Shown: piece after piece, positions 43,246 through 54,311 of the stretch
Layout of the letters: every line of letters starts with the position of its first letter
Numbering within the stretch: position 1 is the stretch's first letter
Assembly: GCA_963585895.1 (NCBI GenBank)
Contig: OY757912.1
Span: 84,642,813-84,706,812 of the forward strand
DNA length: 64,000 nt
DNA from: Sepioteuthis lessoniana
Lineage: Eukaryota > Mollusca > Cephalopoda > Myopsida > Loliginidae
Direction: 5' to 3'
Program-made: the position numbers and the translations under genes
The notes under the pieces: generated by a model
What the model was told of the DNA's origin: nothing
Seen by the model: the letters and a program-made list of their open reading frames with translations, nothing else
Database searches by the model: none

Positions 43246-43680
43246 TGGTTGGCTCAGATCACACAATGAGGATGTCAGTTATATATTGATTCCAAAGCGG
43301 GCTGAGAAAGAGTGAGGAAGAAACTTGATTTTTCAAATAGACGCAGTTACATGAGAAGTGCATTGAATTCTGACAAAGCGGTAAGCACTTGATCTGTCCT
43401 ACAAACGCCTGAGACATGTAAGGCATGATAATTGTCCTTAACAGAAGATTAAAAGCGACGCTGTGTAATGTCAAAACTTGTCGGCTTGAAGCCTTCAAGG
43501 AACTAAGCGTGTTGTGTCGCGCCCATCGAAAGATTAAACGTTCGTCTTAATTTGGTAGGACGACGAATTTTATGTGTTAAAAAAACTGACCAACTTTAGG
43601 AGCTTTTTTAATGCAACTCATTTTACCTTTCCTCTTGTTTATATTATATAAAGGATTATCATTCTTAAACTGACACAAAT
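43246..43680. other. unassigned region
   Basis: No element recognised. Confidence 0.4.
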
Positions 43681-43713
<33 letters not shown>

Positions 43714-43725
43714 GAGAGAGAGACG
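43681..43725. repeat. (CA)n(TA)n(GA)n compound microsatellite
   Basis: Three dinucleotide runs in series. A perfect palindrome 'tctacgatcgtaga' follows at about 43769. Confidence 0.9.
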
Positions 43726-43859
43726 ATGACTGACATTTATCTCCCAAATGGTGAGCTCATTGATTGGTGTCTACGATCGTAGAGATCATATAAAGACATT
43801 TGGATACGAGAAAATAATTTTCATTTAATAAATTCATGTGCTACACTACTAGTTCATTT

Positions 43860-44215
43860 TTCCGCAGGTGGTTGGGGCTATAAAATACACCGACTGCATC
43901 CCTGTAGAGGGTAAAGGCTCCACTAACGAGTTTCCTGAATATGACACAAAACAATCTAATGGTGAGGTTCCAGTAATGTTTGACCTTTGGGGAATGCAGG
44001 GTATCTCTTCACTGCCATAGCTGCCAGGTCCATTCTGGCCCAGAGTTGTCGCCCCTGATGGGGTTCTATCTATGGGTCAAATAGAACTAAACTGTGTGCT
44101 TGTGCTAAACTGAATTGTTTGAAATAGAACAGTTCATATAAAAATGGATTTAGCATTAATGACCTACAATGGTTGATGTGCCATAAAATCAAACCAAACT
44201 AAATCAGTTCATTTT
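43860..44215 (+). repeat. family A, near full-length reference copy
   Basis: In order: 'ggttggggctataaaatac', 'ccctgtagagggta', 'aatctaatggtgaggttcc', 'gccaggtccattctggccc', 'gggttctatctatgggtc', one minisatellite unit ('gtgctaaactgaattgtttg'), and the tail 'agcattaatgacc..ggttgatgtgcc' with 'aaatcaaaccaaac'. About 350 bp. No A/B boxes, no coding frame. Confidence 0.8.
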
Positions 44216-44217
44216 TC

Positions 44218-44400
44218 GCGTCTCTTTTACAGCATATCAACTATTTTACAAAGTCCGCCTTGTCGGTGGGGCTTAGAATATGCTGACTGTTACCTCCCTG
44301 CAGAGGGGTTAAGACCCCACCAAAAGGGGTGTCTTATGTATGATACTAAACAGTCTTTGATGATGAAACTCCAATTATTTTTTCTACCTGTTGTAATAAT
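44218..44400 (+). repeat. family A 5' part, truncated
   Basis: 'cgccttgtcggtggggctt', 'gctgactgttacctccctgc' and 'gtcttatgtatgatactaaac'; ends abruptly before the core. Confidence 0.65.
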
Positions 44401-44614
44401 ATTTATAGCATAATTTATTGTTGTAATTTATCCATGAAATACAATAAAATTGGAGTGAAAAAAAGCAACTAAACAAAACAAAAAAAACAAAAACCAAAAA
44501 AAAACCCGCCCCTGAAATTTATCAAAAGTAAAAACGGAAAAGGGAATTTACCAGAAGTAAAAAACGGAATTAAGAAAAATCCCCCAACATATTTTGTACA
44601 AATATCCTACTATC

Positions 44615-44905
44615 ACACGTGTCTGCCCAGTCAGTAGAGCTTAGAATAGGTTGAGGGTATCCCCTCACCCCATAAAAGGATGTCTGGGTATGACACTAAA
44701 CTGAATCTGATGGGGAAGTTCCAGTTCTGGATATCTGCGGAATGTGGAGTAACTCTTCATTGCCATAGCTCCCAGATCTACTCTGACCCGGAGTGGTCGT
44801 ACCTATTAGGGTCTCATGTATGAGTCAAATAGATCGGTTTAAAAATTATTTGTATTCGATTGGAAAAGGTTGACATGCCGTTAAAATCAATCAGTCAATC
44901 AGTCT
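44615..44905 (+). repeat. family A copy with 3' tail
   Basis: Core to 'gtctcatgtatgagtcaaat', then 'aattatttgtattcgattgg', a shortened tail ('aaaggttgacatgccg') and (AATC/AGTC)n at about 44886-44902. Confidence 0.7.
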
Positions 44906-45004
44906 TTTAAAAACTATTCATAAAAATTTCTAAAAAATTATTTTCTGCACAAAAAAGTTTTCTCCTGAGTGAAATAATGTCGAAACTAGTTGATTCCTCT
45001 TTGG

Positions 45005-45225
45005 TTTCTTTGTTTTTATGGCATATCAGCCTCCGTGGGTTATTTAATGCCAAAACTATCTTTGTTCAAGAACAGTAGTCCCATAGCTGGGAAGGGATTT
45101 GGGAATTTATATATTTCCAAGGGTGTTAATCCAAAAGAGAACGTATTAGCGCGGCTGGAGTTCGAACTCGCTAACTACAAGTCCAGCATATTAGCCACTA
45201 CGCCCTGGAGACTCCCTCGAAACTA
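45005..45225 (-). mobile_element. SINE F, minus strand, full length
   Basis: Plus-strand reading runs from the tail ('atggcatatcagcc', 'gggttatttaatgcc') to the head ('ggagttcgaactcgctaact', 'ttagccactacgccctggag'). Confidence 0.8.
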
Positions 45226-45260
45226 GTTGAGAACAACCAAAAAATAAATATCCCTATTTA

Positions 45261-46160
45261 CAGGGTGGAACGATAAAATTGTCGCTCTGGAAAAGATGAC
45301 ATGATTCCATTTCCGTTTAATGAAAACCGGTTTTCTTTTTTTTTTTGTTGCAGACCATCTACTAGTTGGCCAGTTGTGTACAAATTTCAAGAACGATAGG
45401 GGTCTTCTATCATGTCTGAAAGTGACACAATGTTCAACGAGCGAGATCGGAGATGTGCCGCTGTACAACTCATGCTCTCTACCGATCCAACTTACGACAA
45501 CAGGACCATTGCCAGCACCCACAAAATGCAAATCCGGACGGTTTAACGTACCCAGGATAATGAAAACAAAGTTTCCGGCTACGGTTATGGTCTTTGGTGT
45601 GCTTTCAAGTGAGGGCCACATCGTGCCACCTCACATCTTCGAAGTCGGCTTGAAAGTCAACACCAAAGTGTACCTGGATGTGCTGAAGAGTGTGGTGATC
45701 CCCTGGTGCAATCAGGTGGCCGGTGCCAGACCCTGGGTGTGGCAGCAGGACTCGGCGCCGGCTTACAAGTCCAAAGAGACCCAGGCTTGGCTTTAGAAGG
45801 AGTGCTACGACTTTGTACCCTTCTCTCACTGGCCCCCCTCTTCCTCCGATCTGAACCCGCTGGACTACTTCGTTTGGTCATACGTCGAGAACATCACCAA
45901 CATGACCTCCGACTACACAAAGCCAGCCTGATCAACGCCATCCGCCGAGTATTCGCCGAGCTCCCGTCGGCGTTTGTGGAAAAGGCATGTTCACAGTTCC
46001 GGATCGGTATCGAGGCGGTGATTGAGGCTAAAGGCGAATACATTGAATAGATGTCAGCTCTACTACATAATCAAGTTACCTGAATTGATTTTTTCAATAA
46101 AAGTTTTAAAACAAAGCTGTAATGTTTTCTTTAGGACGACAATTTTATCGTTTCACCCTG
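45261..46160 (+). mobile_element. maT-type (DD37D) transposon, internally deleted
   Basis: A 900-bp element with TA on both sides and terminal inverted repeats that differ at one position in the first 24 (left begins CAGGGTGGAACGATAAAA, right in reverse CAGGGTGAAACGATAAAA). Autonomous relatives are about 1.3 kb, so several hundred base pairs of the 5' coding part are missing. Confidence 0.85.
45320..46050 (+). pseudogene. maT transposase C-terminal half
   Basis: Segments 'ATVMVFGVLSSEGHIVPPHI', 'VYLDVLKSVVIPWC', 'WVWQQDSAPAYKSKETQAWL', 'HWPPSSSDLNPLDYFVWSYV' and 'ACSQFRIGIEAVIEAKGEYI' identify a Tc1/mariner transposase. Counting from the D of QQDSAP to the D of NPLDY leaves 37 residues, the DD37D spacing of the maT family. 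The helix-turn-helix part and the first catalytic aspartate are absent. One TAG lies between QAWL and KECYD (45794-45796) and a frame change lies near 45925, after which the frame ends in the native-looking 'GEYIE' stop. Inactive. Confidence 0.85.
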
Positions 46161-46164
46161 TATC

Positions 46165-47316
46165 TTCAATTTCGTTCATCTTTATATAGTAGTGGTTTAT
46201 GGTTATCACTAGCTCACTTGGTGAATTAACAGTGAACCAAATTTATTAGATAGTATTATTAGATAGTGCTCAATATCAATGATTGAGCCCTGTCTGATGA
46301 AAGCGTAAAGCATGAAACACAGGGTCACAAGCATAACCATGTAATATATATATATATATATATATATTAGAGATTGCAACTTCTTCACAGAAGGCCATCT
46401 CCTCGATCTCCTAAAAGTACCCATGCGAGCGCACATGATTTTTCAGGTCGAGTATATTTTAGCAAGCCCGATCGCGTGTGTGATAAATAAGATATTTTCC
46501 GTTGACTCTGGACCCATACACTCACATATGCCTTTTAAAACCTGCCGTCCCAGAAAGGACACAAGCTACTTCTAGGTAGCTGCGATAGGTCTTGTGAAAA
46601 ACCAGTCATCAATAGTTTCCTATCATGAGATCTCACATGACTAGCAAGACCAGCAGTGGACATATAGACCCTACTACAGGCTGAAAGTGACAGAAACCGA
46701 GATCAAATCCTGCATCTGAAGTGCTCGTTTCAAAATGGAATGTTCGATTCTTCATTCTTTAAACACTTGACAGCTATCGCAGATCACTTTGTTGATCGAT
46801 TTAGCGTCATCTGTTACCAGTCTTCATTATCTATAATGAGCGCTTGGAAGTTGTTTTTGACGATATCCTTAAAACGTTTCGTAAGTTTATATCTTGGATG
46901 TCTAACGTGTTGCATCTCACTGTAAATCAGCTACTTGAGTAACCTAACATCTTCCATCTCGATAAGATGCTTAGCTCAACGCATCTGATTATGTATGAGG
47001 AACACCTCAATACTAGATGTATTGACCCGTTGGAGAACAATAGTATGTAGGGGATGGTATGTATTTTGTATTTAAGTTCCCCACCATTTATTGTTATGGT
47101 TTTATATAGTGTTTAGTTTAAGTTTAGAATAAGGTAGAATAGGCGCATGGAGACAAATGAATGATATAAAACAAACGAGTAAAGGATATGAAACGGTGCG
47201 GACAAAAGGAACATTCAAAACAAGGCGACAAACAAAACAAATTTATATCTATACAAAACTTACATTGATACATTAAAAATATCGCTATGGTTCTATTAAT
47301 AAAATAGTCATGTGTG

Positions 47317-47352
<36 letters not shown>

Positions 47353-47685
47353 ACTAACACAACTACAACTACTGAAAGGTTAAATGTAAAAAGTGTCCTA
47401 TTCATGCTGAAGTCATATTTTAAAATGTTCGTTTCTTCCTATGATTCGAAACAGTCAGTGTTTCCGAGGTAGAGTGAGTTAAAGTATTTTGAAGGAATGA
47501 ATACTTGCGAGGCCCATCCAAGTTGTTGCCTTTTGACGTCTGTTGGTGAAATAGAGTCACACGGGAGGGAGTGTGTTGCCGCTGCAATGGAAATTGGGTA
47601 AAAGAGAAAGAGTGTTTGAAGACGACGTATTTATAGAAAATACGTGTCTTGGAATAGGCTCCAAAAACGCAGGACGAAATTGACG
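46165..47685. other. unassigned region with microsatellites
   Basis: Contains (TA)n at about 46346-46368 and (TG)n at about 47318-47352. Open frames are short. No element recognised. Confidence 0.5.
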
Positions 47686-47800
47686 CGGACGTAATTTTAC
47701 GCAGGTCACGTGGTTCTCCTGGCCAATGGTTTCCCGAGACTGAATATGTGTGCGTCCGCCATCTTTGTTGTGGGAACAAGTGGCATACCGCCCAAATTAA
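47640..47800. promoter_or_regulatory. TATA-less promoter-like block (E-box, CCAAT, YY1)
   Basis: Within 100 bp: GGTCACGTGG (E-box, about 47704), GGCCAATGG (CCAAT, about 47722) and CCGCCATCTTTG (YY1-type, about 47757). The block is locally richer in CpG than its AT-rich neighbours. YY1 sites of this form are typical just downstream of transcription starts of TATA-less promoters. A minus-strand 119-codon frame (47420-47779) starts in the block but has no recognised motif. Confidence 0.4.
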
Positions 47801-48172
47801 ATTATAGGACTGTAAAGTCCTATAAGTGTCTTGTGTTAGAGACTGCCATTTGATGTTTCAGATCCTTTTTGAAAAGCTTGATGAAATCTTTCCAAGGCCT
47901 TGATGTGAGAATAATTCGTTGTTCAAGTCTCAGAAGAATATAAAAAGGACAGATAAAACACACGCTTCAAAGACACTAAGCACGATTTTGATGGTGAGAG
48001 TTCTTTCAGACCACACACGACTTTCGATCTTTCTGAAGGCCTTGCTGCTTTTTCCGATTCTTAGATTTATTTCTGTGCCAAGAGACCCTTCTTTAGAAAG
48101 AGTGCTGCCAAGCTACACAAAAGAATCAACAAGCCTTTCTTACTTGCTCGGACTGAGAACGTTTTAGCAACC
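47800..48172. other. unassigned region
   Basis: A motif-free 82-codon frame at 47919-48167 is not called. Could hold a first exon of the promoter-like block, but no evidence supports it. Confidence 0.3.
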
Positions 48173-48173
48173 A

Positions 48174-48199
48174 CTCTCTCTCTCTCTCTCCCTCTCTCA

Positions 48200-48232
<33 letters not shown>
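48174..48232. repeat. (TC)n microsatellite
   Basis: TC run with small interruptions, followed by ACGCACACAT. Confidence 0.9.
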
Positions 48233-48235
<3 letters not shown>

Positions 48236-48299
48236 AACGCACACATATACATAGAGAGATATATTAGTGTGTGTATGTGTGTATATATATAAAATATCG

Positions 48300-48400
48300 A
48301 AAAATATTCAGCTGTTGTATTTACTTAGATATGAATAATATGCCTCGTTTAATGTTTCGGTTTTGTTGTTAAACCATCTTCAGCGCAATGTTAGTATGTA
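48300..48400 (-). ncRNA. degenerate hammerhead-like motif, Penelope-like end
   Basis: On the minus strand: CTGAAGA (48377-48383), extra T, GGTTT/AAACC stem II, then GAAAC (48354-48358). Same architecture as 23815-23860, including the extra T, but the surrounding sequence is different and stem III is not formed. Probably the end of another Penelope-like element. Confidence 0.4.
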
Positions 48401-48635
48401 GGGAACGAATAAATAAATAAAAAAAATAAATTTAAAAAAATAAATAAATAGATAAAAAGAAAACAATTAAATTTGAAGAAACTCCCAGAGGTCTCTAACG
48501 GAAAAGGAGATGACGCATGCGTAAAAAGAAAAAAGAATTTTTCCTCTTGAAAAAGGAGACGATATTATCTTTTTCCTTTCAGGCAGTGTCCGTCGAACCA
48601 ACACCACCATTTTGCTGTCTGGTGTTTTGGGCACC

Positions 48636-48659
48636 ACGCTACGTCTTGGGACGTAGCGT
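48636..48659. repeat. perfect 10-bp hairpin
   Basis: ACGCTACGTC, loop TTGG, GACGTAGCGT. No T-run follows. Purpose unknown. Confidence 0.6.
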
Positions 48660-48829
48660 TGGTTAGTCCCTTCACCAAGTAAATAAAGGAAAGTATAGAA
48701 GAAATGTTTTCGTCTCTTATCTGTTTCTATCTTTTCTTTGTGTATATTTCTTTCGGGACTTTCTTTGGGCAAGGCATTGCGCCGGCCAGTCAACGTGGGG
48801 CAAAATAATATAACCAAAATATGGAGTCA

Positions 48830-49825
48830 GATATTTACGGCAACACAGCCTTGCTCTTAGCCCCTGACCTTCAAAAGCCTTAAAACCCCACAAGTATGCG
48901 ATGTATCACCCGAATATTATTTTCCAATGAAAAAATGAAACGAAAAAATTTCAAAATTCTTATATATCGTATCATCATTCTGATTGAAAATATGTATGAA
49001 GTAATAAAAATTCGAAAAATATTTCTTTTTTCTTTTCTTTTACTTTATTTTATCTATCTTTTTTTTTCTTTTTAAATTTTTTTTTTTTACAAAAAGAGTA
49101 ACATTTTTGCTAGGGATTTAAAAATAGCTAATAAGACTTTACGAATTTAAAAATGTTCTCAAAAATACAATATCTGTCTATAGTTTAGAGTTGTTTTTCA
49201 TTTCTTTTTAAAAGTTTTCATTTTAAAACATTCATCATCATTTTATTTTTATATAAAATAAAATAACGTATTTGTTGTTGTTATAAAAAATAACAAATAC
49301 GTTATTTTATTTTATATAAAATCTTGTTCAGAAAATATTTTTTATTAGAAATCATATTCGAATTATTAAAAGTAAATATAATTTATAAATGATCATTTTA
49401 AAAAATTGATTTAAATGAGAGATATCGTAACAATTTAGAACTGATTTAACTAAAAAAGGGAAATAAGTTGAAAAAAGCAATAAATGAATAAATTAAAGAA
49501 TATAAAAAGCATAGAAAAACACAACCCCCCCCAAAAAAAAAACCCAACAAAAAACCAAAACCAAAACCAAAACAAAACAAAAACAAAAGAAAACAGAACA
49601 AAACAAATAAGGGAAAAACGGGCTTTTGTTCGATAGTATAAGAAATATGGCTCGGTTTTAGAATTTTAAAATTAAAAAATTATTTCATTTCTAAATTGTG
49701 TTTTACGAACGCTTTATTATCGAACTCGATTTTGAAATCTTTAAGGAATTCATGAATACGATTTTTGACCGATCTTGAAGTCTCACTGATATAGTTTTCT
49801 CCACACTCTGTACCCCTCCCCCACA
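48830..49825. other. very AT-rich unassigned region
   Basis: Dominated by A/T runs, with a perfect palindrome at 49247-49321 and CAAAA-type low-complexity DNA at 49530-49610. Confidence 0.5.
49247..49321. repeat. 30-bp perfect inverted repeat
   Basis: Arms 49247-49276 and 49292-49321 are perfectly complementary over 30 bp around a 15-nt loop. The inner arm includes AACGTATTTGTT and its complement. Confidence 0.85.
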
Positions 49826-49829
49826 TATA

Positions 49830-51162
49830 CAAGGCTCATTAAATATGTTTCCAGACTTTTTTCGTATGAGCACTTCTATTGATAGTACACAAATGAAACT
49901 CTAGTCCCCTTCGAAGTAATCTCCTCCGGCTGCAATGCACTTGTTGTACCGTTCCAACAAAATCTGCTAGGCCCCATGGAAGTCCTCTTGTGTGAGCGTG
50001 TCAGTGACCTTCGTCACAGCCTCTTTCATCTCTTCAATTGTCTCATAACGACAGCATCTAAGTTTTTCCTTGAGCTTAGGGAATAAGCAAAAGTCACAGG
50101 GAGCAAGGTCTCGACTATAGGGTGGGTGAGGAACTGTCTTGATGCCCATCTTGGTCAAATAGTCAGTGACAAGGATGGAATTGTGGACTGGTGCATTGTC
50201 CTGGTAGAAATGCCACTGACTCGATTTGAAGAGTGCTGGCCTCTTCCGACGGAATCTCTTCCAGAACTCCCTTAAAACCTCAACATTGTATTCCTTGTGG
50301 ACTGTCTGTCCAGTGGGAACTCAGTGCATGTAGATCATGCCAGTGCTGTCAAAAAAGGGACCATCAAAAGTTTGTGGGTGGATTTGCTCTGTCTGGCCTT
50401 CTTGTGACTAGGAGAGCCAGCATGCTTCCACTGGGAACTCTGTCTCTAGGTCTCTGGGTCATAGCAGTAGATCCAGCTTTCATCGCAGGTCACCAGAGCA
50501 TCAAGAACTGCGGGATCTGAATTGACCAGCTCAACCATCTCCCTGCTGTCATGACAACGTCTTTCTTTCTGATCTTCTCTGAGCACCCTTGGGACAAACT
50601 TCGCGTAAATCTTCCGCATCTTCAGTTCCTCGTGAATAATTGTTTGTACAGTTCCCACACTGACATCAAACTGTGCACTTATTGTCTCTATAGACACACG
50701 ACGGTCCTTATCTATGAAATTCTTTATTTGGCCAATCAACTCTGGTGTATTGACTTACTTACTCCTCTCATCATCCCTCACAGACTCCCTGCCTTCCTTG
50801 AATCTCTTATACCACTCAAAAACTGATGCTTGATTCATGCAAGATGCTCCAAAAGCAGTCTGAAGCATTCCATACGTTTTTGTGGCATTTTTTCCAAGTT
50901 TAAAACAGAATTTTATTGCATATCGTTCTTCTAAAGTGTCCTCACATCCAGATTGCATTTTTGAAATTCACCAGCTGTGACTATCAGGCTTTAGTGGGGT
51001 GTATCCCAATTGCTGCTGTAGCGGTTTATTTGAACTTGAAAACAGAAAACTTGGTCAGTCATCTCATAAGATGTATTGAAATAACATACTGAATTTTCAA
51101 GAGTCTACAACAATTTTAAATGCCCGTACAAAAAAAAGTCTGGAAACGTATTGAAGGCTCCT

Positions 51163-51164
<2 letters not shown>
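49830..51164 (-). mobile_element. mariner (DD34D) element, full length
   Basis: 1335 bp between TA dinucleotides, with imperfect inverted ends of about 40 bp sharing 'gtttccagactttttt' and a following 'gta(t/c)g(a/g)gca'. The size is normal for mariner. It has the same ends as 54396-55289. Confidence 0.9.
49903..50958 (-). pseudogene. mariner transposase, inactivated
   Basis: In order on the minus strand: N-terminal helix-turn-helix region 'LEERYAIKFCFKLGKNATKT' and 'SVFEWYKRFKEGRESVRDDE'; second helical region 'VSIETISAQFDVSVGTVQTI'; first catalytic D in 'LVTCDESWIYCYDPET'; second D in 'QWHFYQDNAPVHNS'; third D in 'YSRDLAPCDFCLFPKL'. I count 34 residues between the second and third aspartates, the mariner DD34D spacing. 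All three catalytic residues remain. Damage: a small in-frame loss after DDER followed by a stop, a stop after DPET, a frame change between 50450 and 50160, and a stop after 'DFHGA' at 49964-49966. The product is about 345 codons long, as expected. Confidence 0.88.
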
Positions 51165-51193
<29 letters not shown>

Positions 51194-51215
51194 GTTTGGG
51201 TATGTGTGTGTGTGA

Positions 51216-51262
<47 letters not shown>
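51165..51262. repeat. (TA)n(TG)n(GA)n compound microsatellite
   Basis: Starts exactly at the mariner's right TA target site, so the mariner may have inserted into the TA run. Confidence 0.85.
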
Positions 51263-51264
51263 GG

Positions 51265-51720
51265 AGAGGGAGAGAGAGTTGCTGAAACGTTCTCGGCCCA
51301 AGCAAGAAGAAAAGATTTTTTCAATGCCATTTCATTCCTTTCTTTTTTCTTTTTCTTTTTGAATGGAGAAAGGGTTTGAAATACCAGAGAACCAGTGCAC
51401 CGTATGGGTGTGTGTGTAATTGAGTGACACTATAAGTTCTTCTGCACATAGTTAGGTGCATTAGTTCAGATAAATTTACGTGCAAGAATGTCTATATGAG
51501 TATGCATGCTTGTAGGCGTGGCATATATGTATGTTTATCCATGCTGAGGTGAGCTTATCTGTGTGGGTGTGTTTGGTATCGGTAGTGTATATGTGTATAT
51601 GTATGTGGAGATTTGAAGAAGAAAATGAATGTGTCTTAGTTCGAAACAATTTATTTTTGCTTAAGCTCATAATCTGTTATTTAAAAAAAAGAATATAAAA
51701 CAAAAAATATAGACCATAAA
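51265..51720. other. unassigned region
   Basis: Pyrimidine- and TG-rich stretches. No element recognised. Confidence 0.4.
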
Positions 51721-51724
51721 AAAT

Positions 51725-53135
51725 TGGTTACGTCGAAAGCCAAATCACCCAAGCCAAAATGGCTGTTGCTTAAGTAAGATCTTAAAGGGAAGTAACCTTG
51801 ACCTCTCCGACATAGTTTACCAATTTCAGAAGTTTAAATTAAATTTTTTTTTATATATACTTTTTTTTATTCTTTTTTCTAGCAATTATTTTTTAAACAT
51901 TTACAATTCGATAAATTATTTATCGAAATGTAATTTTTTTTCTAATATGGAAAATTGTGAATAACTTCAAAAGTGGTAAATTGCAAAATAATTCTTAAGT
52001 TTTATTGTTTGTTTTTTTTATAATGATATTTTTAAAAAATAATCATTTGAATTTTACTGATAAACTGGAAAGTGAAAGAAAAAAAAAAAAGGGAAAATTG
52101 CAAAACTTCATGCTAGATTTATTTTTTGAATAAAATAGAATAAAATTTAAAAAATACAACATAAAAGAACATAAAAATACAACATAAATTTTAAATAAGG
52201 TTTAAATAAAACGATATAAATAACAATTTACCAATATAAACGGTACAAATAACAAACGATGCAAAAAACAAAACAAAACAAAAACAAAAAACAATTTAAC
52301 AATATAAATGGCGAATACAGCATAGCATTTTCCAAAACTTATTTTGCTTCACTCTTTGTCTCCACAAAAAATCAGCACTTTAGGACGAGAAAAGAGCTTC
52401 ACTGGTTCAACACTGTAGGTAGAGTTTATTTTCTTTGACCTCATCCAAATATTTTCTTTTAATTGAGTATTTACTCCAACAATATCAAAAACAAAATTTC
52501 TTTCGTGTACGACAACGTCGTACATATAAATTCTGTCGTCAATATGTTCTATGTTGGCATAAGCTGCCCATCAATCCGATTAAATTCATCTTCCAGGCAA
52601 AATCCATTCCAAGTAGAACGTTATATAATTTTCAAACTTTTTCTTTAATTTCAAGGTAAAATTTCGGTAAAATTAAAATAATTACAAAAAAAATAAATAA
52701 ATAAATAAATAAATAAAATAAATAAATAAATAAATAAAACGAAAAGAAAAAAATGTCATTATTCAAGAAACAAAATAAAACTTCATATAATTTTTTTTCA
52801 ATTTGCCATTTTTCAAATTATTTACTATTTTCCATTTTTTTTGTTGTCTTTTTTTTACATTTCAATAAATGTTAAAAATAATTATAAGAAAAAAATTTAA
52901 AAATTTAAACCGCTGAAATATTTTGCTTCGATAGGACACAAGGCCGAATGAATGGGGCACCCAATGAAACTCGAACTCATTCGTGATGATTTGATGGTCT
53001 AGTTTGCTAGCCATTACACCACCTGAGGTGCCCAAATGTAGTAAATTAAGTCGGAGAGGTCAACATTACTTCCCTTTATCATCTTATATAAACAGCAGCC
53101 ATTTTTGTAAGGTGATTTGGTTTTCGACGTAACCA
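51725..53135. mobile_element. 1.4 kb noncoding element with ~100-bp inverted ends
   Basis: The left end (51725-51830) and the reverse of the right end (53030-53135) match through TGGTTACGTCGAAA, 'ccaaatcacc', 'aaaatggctg', 'aaagggaagtaa', 'ttgacctctccgac' and 'ta(g/a)tttac'. The interior is extremely AT-rich with no plausible protein; a SINE G copy lies near the right end. No clear target duplication is visible. It fits a nonautonomous DNA transposon or foldback element of unknown superfamily. Confidence 0.65.
52928..53038 (-). mobile_element. SINE G, minus strand
   Basis: 'gacacaaggccgaatgaat', 'gcacccaatgaaactcgaac' (B box reversed) and 'gctagccattacaccacctg' (head). It lies just inside the right inverted end of the 1.4 kb element. 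Confidence 0.75.
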
Positions 53136-53317
53136 GTGTTTTTACGAGCAATGTTTTTGACAACACACTGTTTTATTAAAAAAACAAACAAACAAGAAAA
53201 ACCATCATAAATAGCGAGATTAAACAAAAATAAGTTTTATCTAAGTTTGAACTAATTACAGCATCCATTTTTTTCTCTATAATTCAAAACTACTTTCTTG
53301 GAAATGTATTAAGCTTT

Positions 53318-53432
53318 TTGCTTAGATGTGGCACAAGGCCATATGAAAGGGGCACCCAATGAGACTCGAACTCACTCGTGTAGATTTGCTAGTCGAGCCT
53401 GCTAACCATTACACCACCAGAGGCGCCTAATT
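53318..53432 (-). mobile_element. SINE G, minus strand
   Basis: 'ggcacaaggccatatgaaag', 'acccaatgagactcgaactc' and 'gctaaccattacaccaccag'. Close to the copy at 52928-53038. Confidence 0.75.
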
Positions 53433-53455
53433 CAAAACTACTTTCTCCTACCGTG

Positions 53456-53647
<192 letters not shown>

Positions 53648-53649
53648 GT

Positions 53650-54255
53650 GTGTACGTGGTAATATCAAAAGCTAATATCCAATATTTAAACGAGTTAGAA
53701 AAGTCGGTAGATTTTAATAGATGATAAAATAGAATAAGAAGGCTTTCTCGATGAGAATGAAAGGATTATTATTTTTTACAGCCTATCATAAACAGATGTC
53801 TTAGGCACGAGTACGGTCAGAGGTCAGTAAATATAGATATTTTTAAAGTACTTGAAAAGTGCACGCGAAAGGTGTGAGTGTTCTTTCACCGGAAGCAGGG
53901 ACTACATATATTCAGGGCAGCTATCAGGAAATAGACAAGTTATCGTTCGAGGGCAGTGCTGGTTGAGCTGTCGGGTTGCCCACCACCCAGTCCGCTGTGG
54001 TTGACAGAATTTAATGTTTGGAACAGACCGCTGGACAGAATGGGATAAGAAATTTCATCTGCCATCCGTGATTGTGATAGTAAAAAAATAGTGTCACACA
54101 TCCCCGCCCCTTGTCGGCCAGGACGAACTTGAAGAGAAAATAAAGAGACGGCCAATACGTGGATTTTCTCGGAATTCGTTTTTGTTTCTTGAGTTTTTCT
54201 TCCGTGGGAAGGTGACTTGTGGCTTGAACAGTTAGGACTAAACCTGGTAGCCCAT

Positions 54256-54311
<56 letters not shown>

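Noticed and set aside
47420-47779. 119-codon frame starting in the promoter-like block
   Set aside because: No recognised domain, no clear splice or polyadenylation support, and orientation relative to the promoter motifs is ambiguous. Left as a possibility only.
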